Positions 1-7,500 of a stretch of DNA of 9,229 nucleotides are shown here, one piece after another. The translations under genes were made by a program, and so were the position numbers. Under the pieces are notes generated by a model. The model saw only the letters and a program-made list of their open reading frames with translations, had not been told where the DNA came from and did not search any database. The stretch's first letter is position 1; each line of letters opens with the position of its first letter. The DNA comes from an uncultured bacterium (lineage in GTDB: Bacteria > Bacteroidota > Bacteroidia > Chitinophagales > CAIODY01), in assembly GCA_903871715.1 (NCBI GenBank), contig CAIQHW010000619.1, positions 1 to 9,229 of the forward strand, written 5' to 3'.

Positions 1-1087
1 CCTTAAAATTGCCTTTGCCAAAGGATTGTGCGCCTTTGCGTTGGATGATTTCAAAAAACATAGTTGGTCTATCTTGCACTGGTTTTGTAAAAATTTGTAG
101 CAAATATCCTTCATCATCACGGTCAACCAAAACGCCTAATTTTTTTAGCGGTGCAATTTCTTCTTCAATTTTTCCAACTCTTTCAGTCAACTCATCATAA
201 TAAGAATCGGGGATGGATAAAAATTCAACACCTCTTGAACTCAAGTCTGTTACCGTTTTCACAATATCGTTAGTAGCTACTGCAATGTGTTGTACACCTT
301 GTCCTTGATAAAAATCTAAATATTCTTCTACCTGCGATTTCTTTTTTCCTTCGGCAGGTTCATTAATCGGAAACTTGATGAAACCATTGCCATTGCTCAT
401 TACTTTACTCATCAATGCTGAATATTCGGTGGAAATATCTTTGTCATCGAACGACAAAAGATTGTAAAAACCCATTGTGTTTTGATAAAAATCAACCCAA
501 GTATTCATTTCATTCCAACCCACATTACCCACACAATGGTCAACGTACAACAAGCCAGCATCGTGGCTTTCTACTTTGTTTTCCCATTTTTTATAGCCAG
601 GTAAAAATGGACCGTTGTAATTTTTTCGCTCTACAAAAATATGCACTACATCGCCGTAAGTGTGAATACCACTGCATTTCACTTCGCCAAACTCATCTTT
701 TTCTGTTGTTGGAATTAGGTAACTTTTTGCACCACGTTGCATCGTTTCGTTGTAAGATTTTTCAGCATCATCCACCCACAAAGCCAGCACATGCACGCCA
801 TCGCCGTGTTTGTTGTGATGTTTGGCAATAAAAGAATCGGGGGTTAAACTTGATGTAAGCACCAACCGAAATTTTCCTTGTTGCAAAACATACGAAGTTT
901 TATCTCTCCATCCTGTTTCCAAACCTGCATAGGCAATGGGTTTGAAGCCAAAAACGTATTGATAGTATAAAGCCGATTGTTTGGCATTGCCCACATACAA
1001 TTCGATATAATCAGTGCCGTTGATGGGCAGAAAATTGGCAGCTGTATTAGCGTTGGGCTTTGATGAATAAGCAGTTGCAGTGGTCAT
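1..1087 (-). CDS. hpd: 4-hydroxyphenylpyruvate dioxygenase, 3' end cut by window edge
   Basis: This non-haem iron dioxygenase converts 4-hydroxyphenylpyruvate plus O2 to homogentisate and CO2, the second step of tyrosine catabolism, in the cytoplasm. Reading minus from the ATG at 1087 gives 362 residues with no stop, running off the left edge. Family members are usually about 357-380 residues, so probably only some 15-20 are missing. The two-domain vicinal-oxygen-chelate fold is recognisable. The three expected iron ligands are present: His184 (VDHCVGNV), His267 (GVQHIAVA) and Glu346 (MFFEIIQRK). The family hallmarks PINEP..GKKKSQVEEYLDFY and, near the edge, AQSFGKGNFK are clear and favour this enzyme over hydroxymandelate synthase. 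The start is chosen because DYIELYVGNA follows at the usual distance and no upstream in-frame ATG fits. It lies 65 bp downstream of the ubiD-family gene in the same direction. The identification is firm; co-transcription with ubiD is inferred. Confidence 0.96.
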   Translation of the reverse strand, partial: MTTATAYSSKPNANTAANFLPINGTDYIELYVGNAKQSALYYQYVFGFKPIAYAGLETGWRDKTSYVLQQGKFRLVLTSSLTPDSFIAKHHNKHGDGVHVLALWVDDAEKSYNETMQRGAKSYLIPTTEKDEFGEVKCSGIHTYGDVVHIFVERKNYNGPFLPGYKKWENKVESHDAGLLYVDHCVGNVGWNEMNTWVDFYQNTMGFYNLLSFDDKDISTEYSALMSKVMSNGNGFIKFPINEPAEGKKKSQVEEYLDFYQGQGVQHIAVATNDIVKTVTDLSSRGVEFLSIPDSYYDELTERVGKIEEEIAPLKKLGVLVDRDDEGYLLQIFTKPVQDRPTMFFEIIQRKGAQSFGKGNFK

Positions 1088-1104
1088 AATGAAATATTTT
1101 TTTA

Positions 1105-1112
1105 CAAAATTA
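1105..1112 (-). promoter_or_regulatory. possible -7 box of hpd promoter
   Basis: Read on the minus strand this is TAATTTTG, an exact match to the Bacteroidota -7 consensus TAnnTTTG. It lies 17 bases before the hpd ATG, which would give a very short leader. No convincing TTTG -33 box sits 19-21 bases upstream (a TTTG is present but only 12 bases away), and an 8-bp match is cheap in AT-rich DNA. It is a weak call, but if real hpd can be transcribed independently of ubiD. Confidence 0.3.
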
Positions 1113-1152
1113 AGAGATATTTTTCAAACAGATATAAATCGATTTTTTGATT

Positions 1153-3039
1153 TTATTCAATCACAGCTTCATAGCCATACATTTGGCTTTTGTATTTTAA
1201 TGAAGGCGATGGAATAAAATCGCCCAAACCAAGCCTGCTCCATTTTTCATCAACACTTTTTATGGTGGCGTCATCATGCACTAAAATGTTTGGCCAATCT
1301 CTATCAAAATTGTCGAACGCTTTTGTTTTGGTTGTGCCATCTACAATTAATTTTTCAGCCGAAATATAAATATCTCTTCGTGCATCAGCATTATTACAAG
1401 CTCTCCATAGTACGTCTGCTATCGAGTTTATATCAATGTTAGCATCCACAAAAATTAGTGTTTTCACATTTTGCATTTCATCCAAAGCACAAATTTTTTG
1501 CGCCAAATCTTTCACATAATTTGGTTTGTTTTTTTCAACAGAAAAAATGGCGACCGAAATTCCATTCTTCAACAACTCAAAATTGTACGACTTAATTTCT
1601 GTGAATAGTGAATGGTGAATGGTGAAATCAATTTTCGAATTCTCAAATTGACTCATTCTCAAATTGGAAATTTCTTCTTCCATTTTTTTCGTTCCATCCA
1701 CACACATCTTGCCACCAAAGCCCATTTTGCTGCAACTGTGGTCGAGCACATCCATTGGTCCTTGACTAAAATAAATATCGCTGGCTGGGTTACAATTTTC
1801 AGAAACATATTTTGCCACAGCCGCATAATCATGAATATTTACATCACCATCCACCACCACTAAAATTTTGTTGAACATCATCTGTCCTGCGCCCCACATG
1901 GCGTTCATCACTTTTTGCGCTTGCCCTGCAAATTCTTTTTTTATTTTCACAATCGTTAAATTATGAAACACACCTTCCATCGGCAATTCCATATCTTCAA
2001 TTTCAGGAATCATCGTCATTTTAATTGGTGCTAAAAAAATGCGCTCGGTGGCTTTGCCAATCCAAGCATCTTCTTGTGGCGGAATGCCCACGATAGTGGC
2101 TGGATACACAGCATTCTTGCGGTGTGTGATGGCAGTAATGTGAAATTTTGGATACCAATCGGGCAGCGAATAATAACCTGTATGGTCGCCAAATGGCCCT
2201 TCCCAAATCAAATCTTCCGATGGGTCAACATAACCTTCGAGGATGATGTCGGCATCGGCAGGCACTTCAATTTCGGGCTGCGAAATGCAACGCACCAACT
2301 CCACTTTTTTCTTTCGCAAAAAACCTGCAAGCATGTATTCATCCACATTATCGGGCAATGGCGCAGTGGCAGCATAAGTGTAAACAGGGTCGCCGCCGAG
2401 TGCCACAGCCACCGGCATTTTTTTGCCCAGCAATTTATATTCATTGAAATGCCGAGCCGAAACTTTGTGTTTGTGCCAATGCATCGCCGTTAAATTTTTA
2501 TCGAAAATTTGCATGCGATACATGCCCACATTTCTCACATTGGTGTTAGGATCTTTGGTGTGAATGATAGGCAAGGTGATAAAATTGCCGCCATCTTTTG
2601 GCCAACATTTTAAAATAGGAATCGCAGTGATGTCGGGCTGTTCAACAATTATTTCCTGACAATCGCCTCTGCCATTTTTTACTTTTGGCATCCACGATGC
2701 AATTTGCCCAAGCTGAGGAAGCATCGCCAACTTTTCCAAAATATTATCTTTCGGCTTCATCAAGTTTTTAAACAAACTTTCTATTTCATTTTTTACATCG
2801 TCTAATTCATCCACACCCAAAGCCATACACATACGGCGATAGCTGCCCATCGAATTTATTAAAACAGGAAAATTTGTTCCAGTATTTTCAAACAACAAAG
2901 CTTTGTTATTTTCTGATTTTGAAATTCTATCGGTGATTTCAGAAATTTCTAAAACAGGATTTACATATTCTTTGATGCGAATTAATTCGCCAGCTTTTTC
3001 TAATTCGGAAATAAAATGTTGGAGGTTTTTGTAAGCCAT
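1153..3039 (-). CDS. ubiD: UbiD-family (prenyl-FMN) decarboxylase, long form
   Basis: A 628-residue member of the UbiD family, cytoplasmic enzymes that use prenylated FMN and a divalent metal to (de)carboxylate aromatic or unsaturated acids. By alignment from memory to fungal Fdc1 and E. coli UbiD, the metal/phosphate ligands are Asn170 (RNVGMYRMQ), His191 (HWHKHKV) and Glu234 (VDEYMLAGFLR). The catalytic R-E-D/E triad is Arg175, Glu280 and Asp285 (WEGPFGDHTGYY). All are intact, so it should be active. E. coli UbiD is about 500 residues; the excess is C-terminal (about residues 470-628) and ends with a conserved-looking block, FDNFDRDWPNILVHDD...LGLGDFIPSPS, as in long menaquinone-type homologues. 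Bacteroidota use menaquinone, so the ubiquinone role implied by the name is unlikely. The substrate is not determinable here, and no ubiX or prenyltransferase gene is in view. It lies between the toxin gene (57 bp upstream) and hpd (65 bp downstream). Codons 458-480 consist of short repeats (see that feature). Confidence 0.92.
   Translation of the reverse strand: MAYKNLQHFISELEKAGELIRIKEYVNPVLEISEITDRISKSENNKALLFENTGTNFPVLINSMGSYRRMCMALGVDELDDVKNEIESLFKNLMKPKDNILEKLAMLPQLGQIASWMPKVKNGRGDCQEIIVEQPDITAIPILKCWPKDGGNFITLPIIHTKDPNTNVRNVGMYRMQIFDKNLTAMHWHKHKVSARHFNEYKLLGKKMPVAVALGGDPVYTYAATAPLPDNVDEYMLAGFLRKKKVELVRCISQPEIEVPADADIILEGYVDPSEDLIWEGPFGDHTGYYSLPDWYPKFHITAITHRKNAVYPATIVGIPPQEDAWIGKATERIFLAPIKMTMIPEIEDMELPMEGVFHNLTIVKIKKEFAGQAQKVMNAMWGAGQMMFNKILVVVDGDVNIHDYAAVAKYVSENCNPASDIYFSQGPMDVLDHSCSKMGFGGKMCVDGTKKMEEEISNLRMSQFENSKIDFTIHHSLFTEIKSYNFELLKNGISVAIFSVEKNKPNYVKDLAQKICALDEMQNVKTLIFVDANIDINSIADVLWRACNNADARRDIYISAEKLIVDGTTKTKAFDNFDRDWPNILVHDDATIKSVDEKWSRLGLGDFIPSPSLKYKSQMYGYEAVIE
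1601..1666 (-). repeat. heptamer tandem repeat and 12-bp direct repeat inside ubiD
   Basis: On the plus strand 1601-1626 reads as three GTGAATA/G units plus a partial fourth (GTGAA), a 7-bp tandem repeat. Immediately beside it, ATTCTCAAATTG occurs twice, at 1639-1650 and 1655-1666, with a 4-bp spacer. Together they encode residues 458-480 of the UbiD homologue without disturbing the frame. From general memory, repeats of the CACCATTCACTATTCAC kind and AATTTGAGAAT kind occur between genes in Bacteroidota genomes. Finding both side by side in a coding sequence suggests that an intergenic-type repeat entered the gene; that origin is inference, the repeats themselves are directly visible. Confidence 0.75.
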
Positions 3040-3061
3040 GTTGCTGATTTGAAAATGAAAA

Positions 3062-3069
3062 CAAAAATA
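3062..3069 (-). promoter_or_regulatory. possible -7 box of ubiD promoter
   Basis: The minus strand reads TATTTTTG, an exact TAnnTTTG match, in the 57-bp gap between the toxin stop and the ubiD ATG, 22 bases before that ATG. No good TTTG is found 19-21 bases further upstream, so only half of the expected promoter is supported. If used, ubiD would be expressed separately from the toxin-antitoxin operon. Confidence 0.33.
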
Positions 3070-3096
3070 GTGTCGAACAGTTTGGAAAATGTTTTT

Positions 3097-3474
3097 CTAC
3101 AATTTCGTTGGTTGAATAACTTCTAAAAAATCAATTTTGTTAAAGTCGGAAATATTGCTTGTTAATAAAACCAAATTATGCTGAATGGCAGTAGCAGCAA
3201 TGATTGCATCGGGCAACTTAATTTTTATTTGCTTTCTAATTTGAATGGTAAAATTGGCAATGTCATCATCCAAACCAAAAATTTTGGCTTGATTGGCAAA
3301 TAATAAAATTTGTGGAGCAACTTTTTTAAATCCCAACAATTCAATTTTGTTGATGATGGAAATGATTGGATTTTCGTCAATAATTTTTGCCACTTCTTTT
3401 AGTGTGGTAGTTGAAAATTTGCCTGAAGCAAAATCAATAATTACATTGGTGTCAATCAAATATTTCTTTCCCAT
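3097..3474 (-). CDS. vapC: PIN-domain ribonuclease toxin, VapC type
   Basis: A 125-residue single PIN domain, the usual VapC length. VapC toxins are Mg2+-dependent endoribonucleases that cleave tRNA or rRNA and are held inactive by a cognate antitoxin. The acidic active-site residues sit at the expected places: Asp8 in YLIDTNVIIDF, Glu45 in INKIELLGF, Asp89 in KLPDAIIAATA, and Asp110 (with Asn107) in LLTSNISDF. The ATG at 3474 overlaps the last 19 bases of the preceding small gene, the typical antitoxin-toxin arrangement, implying translational coupling. It is read in the same direction as the downstream ubiD gene, 57 bp away, but with no functional link to it. No truncation or frameshift is visible, so the toxin looks intact. 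The RNA target cannot be predicted from sequence. Confidence 0.93.
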   Translation of the reverse strand: MGKKYLIDTNVIIDFASGKFSTTTLKEVAKIIDENPIISIINKIELLGFKKVAPQILLFANQAKIFGLDDDIANFTIQIRKQIKIKLPDAIIAATAIQHNLVLLTSNISDFNKIDFLEVIQPTKL

Positions 3475-3680
3475 TCGCTTCGCATTTTTTTTACTTGTGC
3501 ATTCAAATCATCGGCTTCTTTTTTTGAAATGCTGCCTGACAAAATATTCGACAACGATTTTTTCTTTTTCGATGAAGTTGAATTTGGTGTAGAAATAATT
3601 TTCAGCAATTCTAATTCTTCCAAATCTTTAATCAACTTCAAAGTCCTTTCGTTGCTGGGTTGTATGGTTATTGCCTGCAT
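3456..3680 (-). CDS. antitoxin of the VapBC-type module
   Basis: A 74-residue protein directly upstream of the PIN toxin, overlapping it by 19 bp. It starts MQAITIQPSNERTLKLIKD, which resembles the short beta-strand plus helix start of small Bacteroidota antitoxins. A low-complexity Ser/Lys linker follows (about residues 31-44), and the C-terminal helical part SISKKEADDLNAQVKKMRSE would be the expected toxin-neutralising segment. I recognise the arrangement and general look rather than a named DNA-binding fold, so the antitoxin role rests mainly on position, size and overlap. A promoter with an overlapping perfect palindrome lies 14-45 bases upstream of its ATG, consistent with the autorepression usual in such operons. 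The start is the only in-frame ATG at this place and fits the nearly leaderless promoter. Confidence 0.85.
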   Translation of the reverse strand: MQAITIQPSNERTLKLIKDLEELELLKIISTPNSTSSKKKKSLSNILSGSISKKEADDLNAQVKKMRSEWERNI

Positions 3681-3693
3681 AAAGTTTGTTTTT

Positions 3694-3708
3694 GTAAAGA
3701 TACTTTAC
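3694..3708. promoter_or_regulatory. perfect 15-bp palindrome, likely toxin-antitoxin operator
   Basis: GTAAAG-ATA-CTTTAC is a perfect inverted repeat with 6-bp arms and a 3-bp centre, starting 14 bases upstream of the antitoxin ATG. It covers the predicted -7 box of the antitoxin promoter (3695-3702), so a protein bound there would block RNA polymerase. Antitoxins or their toxin complexes commonly bind such palindromes to repress their own operon. The palindrome is directly seen; its role as operator is inferred. Confidence 0.6.
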
Positions 3709-3725
3709 TTCAAATGATTTGCAAA
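3695..3725 (-). promoter_or_regulatory. promoter of the toxin-antitoxin operon
   Basis: On the minus strand TTTG (3722-3725) is followed by exactly 19 bases and then TATCTTTA (3695-3702). The Bacteroidota vegetative promoter is TTTG-N19-21-TAnnTTTG, so the -33 box and spacing are exact and the -7 box matches except for its last base. Transcription would start about 6-8 bases downstream, leaving a leader of roughly 8 bases before the antitoxin ATG. This is the best promoter match in the window. Confidence 0.6.
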
Positions 3726-3786
3726 ATACACTGAAAATTGTTGTTCGATTTTTTTATTTTTATTCTTCAAAATAAAATCTGCCACG

Positions 3787-4482
3787 ATGAATTACGACTA
3801 CAAAATTCCCATCACACAATGGGCTGAAGAAGATAGACCACGAGAAAAAATGTTGCTCAAAGGCAAGCAGGCATTGAGCGATGCAGAATTGCTGGCCATA
3901 TTAATTTCAACAGGGACGAAAGAATTTTCGGCTGTTGAGTTAGGAAAAATAATTTTGAAAAATGCCAACAACAACTTGAATGATTTGGCAAGATTTACTA
4001 TTGAAGATTTTAAAAAAATAAAAGGAATTGGCGAAGCAAAAGCCATCAGCATTGCAGCAGCTTTAGAATTAGGACGAAGAAGAAAAGCTGAATTGATAGA
4101 CGACAAACCCATCGTAAAAACTAGCAGTGATGCGGCTGCCATCCTGCAACCAATATTAGCAGATGAAACTACCGAACAATTTATGGTGTTGTTTTTAAAT
4201 CAAGCATGCCGATTAATCAAGCAAGAAAATATTAGCCAAGGTGGAATGACTGGAACAGTGGTTGACGCAAAAATTATTTTTAAAAAAGCATTGGAGAATA
4301 ATGCCACCAGTTTGATTCTTTGCCACAATCATCCCAGCGGAAATTTGAATCCAAGTCAAGCTGATATTGACATCACCAAAAAATTAAAACAAGCTGGAAC
4401 ATTGATGGGGATTGATGTTCACGACCACATCATTGTTGCTAATACTGGTTATTACAGTTTTGCAGATAATAGTTTGTTGTAA
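3787..4482 (+). CDS. radC: RadC-like JAB/JAMM domain protein
   Basis: A 231-residue protein of the RadC (UPF0758) family, full length for the family. The N-terminal half carries a helix-hairpin-helix-like DNA-binding segment (about residues 68-98, including KIKGIGEAKAISIAAALELG). The C-terminal half is a JAB/JAMM metalloprotease-like domain with the zinc motif HNHPSGNLNPSQAD: His180, His182, Ser190 and Asp193. The family name comes from a DNA-repair mutant later traced to recG, so a repair role is not proven; the biochemical activity is unknown. The ATG at 3787 gives the canonical start YKIPITQWAEEDRPREK. It is the only plus-strand gene in the window, divergent from the antitoxin (106 bp between starts) and convergent with the large secreted-protein gene, from which a hairpin separates it. 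No Shine-Dalgarno sequence precedes it. Family assignment is firm. Confidence 0.96.
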   Translation: MNYDYKIPITQWAEEDRPREKMLLKGKQALSDAELLAILISTGTKEFSAVELGKIILKNANNNLNDLARFTIEDFKKIKGIGEAKAISIAAALELGRRRKAELIDDKPIVKTSSDAAAILQPILADETTEQFMVLFLNQACRLIKQENISQGGMTGTVVDAKIIFKKALENNATSLILCHNHPSGNLNPSQADIDITKKLKQAGTLMGIDVHDHIIVANTGYYSFADNSLL

Positions 4483-4487
4483 AAAGT

Positions 4488-4516
4488 GAAAGGTGAAGTT
4501 TTGTACTTCACCTTTC
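4488..4516. terminator. hairpin terminator between convergent radC and PKD gene
   Basis: Arms 4488-4499 (GAAAGGTGAAGT) and 4505-4516 (ACTTCACCTTTC) form a perfect 12-bp stem with a 5-base loop. On the minus strand the stem is followed after two bases by TTTTT, making it a good intrinsic terminator for the secreted-protein gene that stops at 4531. For radC, which stops at 4482, no U-run follows, so termination in that direction would be weaker. The outer bases TTGTA (4477-4481) and TACAA (4517-4521) can also pair across a 6-base bulge. Confidence 0.75.
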
Positions 4517-4530
4517 TACAATCAGAAAAT

Positions 4531-7500
4531 TTATTGTTTCACCCATTTTCGAGTTTCCTCAAAACCATCACTATAGGTGGTTTTCACAAAATATAATCCA
4601 GATGAAAAATTGTTGGTACTTACATCTAATGACGATGTTACTACTTCATTTTTAAAATAAATCAACTGCCCTTTTAAATCAAATAACTGGATATTTTTTG
4701 AAGTTGAATTGCTGTTTGTCCATTTTAATTGCAATTGCATTTTTGTATCATCGTGATATACCAGAAAGCCATAAGGTGATTGAGCAACATTCTCAATACC
4801 TGTAGCATTATTAATAACAATAGCTTGTGTATCCGCACTAGCACAATTATTTTTTTGTGCTAATAAAGTTACATAATACGTGTTGTTAGCATAATATTGA
4901 TGAGCTGGCGGGTTTTGTAATGCGCTTGATAATCCATCGCCAAATGACCAACTATAACTGGTAGAAATTGAACTTTGATTGATGAAGGTAACAATGGCCG
5001 TGCCTGGCAAAATGTTGTAATGAAATTTTGCAGTTGGATTTTGTTGAACTGTAATTTGTGTGGGCTGTGCTGTCGCTGAAGGACATCCATTTTCTGTTAC
5101 CGAAAGCGATACATATTTTGTGCCATAGCTATTCCATTTTACATAAATTGGACCTTGTCCTACTCCCGAAACTGCATCTGGCGGATTACCAGGATAAGAC
5201 CAAGTATAAGTAGCATTGCTAGAGCCATTACCAGTATAATTTAGAATAGTTTTGTAGCCTGCGCAAACAGGTGTAATTGATGAAAAAGTGGATGTGGCAG
5301 CTACATAAGCTATGATGGAATCAAGATAAATGCTACTTCCTCCCGAATTACTAACGGTAAGTTTGATGTAATGTTTGCCAGGAGAGTTAAATGTTACGAC
5401 GGGATTTCTGGCGGTATCTGTTGAAGGATATGCACCACTGCCAAAATTCCATTGCCAATTGGTAGGAACACCTTTTGATGAATCAATAAACTTTATAGGT
5501 AATCCTGTGCAGATGCCACTGTTAGGTGGATAAAATAAAGCAATTGGTGGCGAACAACTGTGAATATTGATAGTAACTGAATTTACAGCAGCTACACAAC
5601 CATGCTGTGTTTTTGCTGTTACAGAAACTGTTTGATTGCCCAAACTCAAGCTTCCCCAACTTACTACCCATTCAGTTGGCGAACTTAAAGGTATAGAGTT
5701 GATAAGACCACCGCCACCACTTGCATTAAAACCAGAGTAAGTTAAATTGGTAGGTGTAGCGTAAATGGTATCATCGTTGTTAAAACATTCGCCCAGTGAA
5801 CTAGCGGTTAAATATACGGTTGGTGGCATATCTACATTTATCTGCACAGTATCGTAATTAAAACAAGTGCCTGTTAAATTGGAAGCCATTAAAAAATAAG
5901 TGGTGGTATCATTTGGTGCTACTGTTGGATTAGATGATGTATTTGTAAAACCAGCAGGTGAAGATGTCCATGAATAAACCGAGTTTAATTGGGCAGCTGT
6001 ACCAATTTGCACACTTTGCCCTTTACAAATCAAAGTATCTCTGCCAGCGGCGGCGGGTGGTGCTGCGCCTACATTTACAGTTGCAAATAAAGTATCCCAA
6101 ACACTTGTGTTTGGGTCTTGCCCTGCATACCACATATTCCAACTACCTGCTGCCCATCCATGATATATCGTTGGTACATAGCTATCTGGTGTTCCATCGC
6201 CCCAATGCCAATGATAATTGGATGGACCAAAATTTACGGAATTATCACTAAACAAAGCTGAATCGCCATAGCACATTTGGATATTGGTTGGGTTGCTTAA
6301 AGAACCTGCATTATATCCTAAAGCAAAAATTGAATTACCACAAGATGCAAGAACTGTTATGGTTTGATTGCTTGTTGAATCTTTATAACCATTTACATCG
6401 GTTACCGTAAGTTTGATAACATAAATATTATTACTCAAAAACAGAACAGGCTGCGGACCTTGCCCAGTGGCTGTTGCTGGTATTGGTGCAGGCCACAAAT
6501 TACTAGCATTAAAATCCCATTTCCATGAAACAATATTTCCACTGCCAATTGATGAATTATCGGTTGCAAAATATGTAACGCCATGACAGTAATGGATTGG
6601 TGTAACACCTGGTAAACTATCTAAAGCAAAAGCAGCATGCGGCTTAGAACAAGGTTGAATAGTATTAGTAAAGTTGGCTGTGGCTGCTGGACAACCAAAT
6701 GCACCTGATGCAGTCATTGAAAAAGTAATACTACTTCCTGTGTTGGGCAATATCAGCGGATAGCCCGTGTTGGCTGTAGCAGTGCCCATTGGGCTTGCAG
6801 TACTATAATTGGGTGTGTAAGTAACTCCCGAAATGGGGTGTGTAATTTTCAAAGTATCATAACCATGAAAACAACCTGGATTGTTGGTGGTGGTAAAAGC
6901 AGCATCCAAAGAATTGAAGACAACAATCGTATCTAACAGTGAATCTCTTGTTCCATATTGCCCAGTCATAGGCGAATCGGTCGAAACTACAAATTCGGTG
7001 ATGTATGTTTGACCAGAAGTATAACTATGGGTAAATGAAGTTGGTGGAGCGCCATAGCTCGATGCACTATTACCATCACCATAATACAAGGAATAAACTT
7101 TGATGGCAGGATTAGTAGCAGTATTGTTCGTAAATGTGATAGCTACATTTTTACAAACTGTATCGCTTGATAAAGTTAATTTAGCTCTGGGTGCAACCGC
7201 AGGTGCTGGAGTGAGTGTGAATGATGTGGTAACAATAGCATCGCCAGCAGACGTTAAATCTCCATCAGCATAATTGCCAGCTAAATAAAAAGTAATAGTG
7301 CCAGCAGTGGCTGCAGGAGCTTGCCATTGAAAACTCCAAGTGCTATCAGTGGTGTTGGCGTTGGAATGACCAATTTCACTTGCACCAGAGCCGATGATAA
7401 TTGTATTTGTACCTGTTGCAAAAGTTCCTTTTCCATTATTAGAAGCATCTTGGGCTTTCATTTCAAAACCATATTTAGGCGAATAACTACTGCTGCTTCC

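Noticed and set aside
415..831. Plus-strand open frame of 138 codons
   Set aside because: It is antisense to the clearly coding hpd gene, its translation is rich in His, Cys and Arg with no family resemblance, and it has no supporting promoter.
1601..1628. Heptamer repeats as a CRISPR or origin iteron array
   Set aside because: The units are only 7 bp with no spacers, lie inside a coding gene, and no cas or replication gene is near.
2074..2493. Plus-strand open frame of 139 codons opposite ubiD
   Set aside because: It is a shadow of the catalytic region of ubiD, which has all its active-site residues in the minus-strand frame.
3755..3762. TATTTTTA as -7 box for radC
   Set aside because: There is no TTTG 19-21 bases upstream, and the stretch is a T/A-run where such matches are expected by chance.
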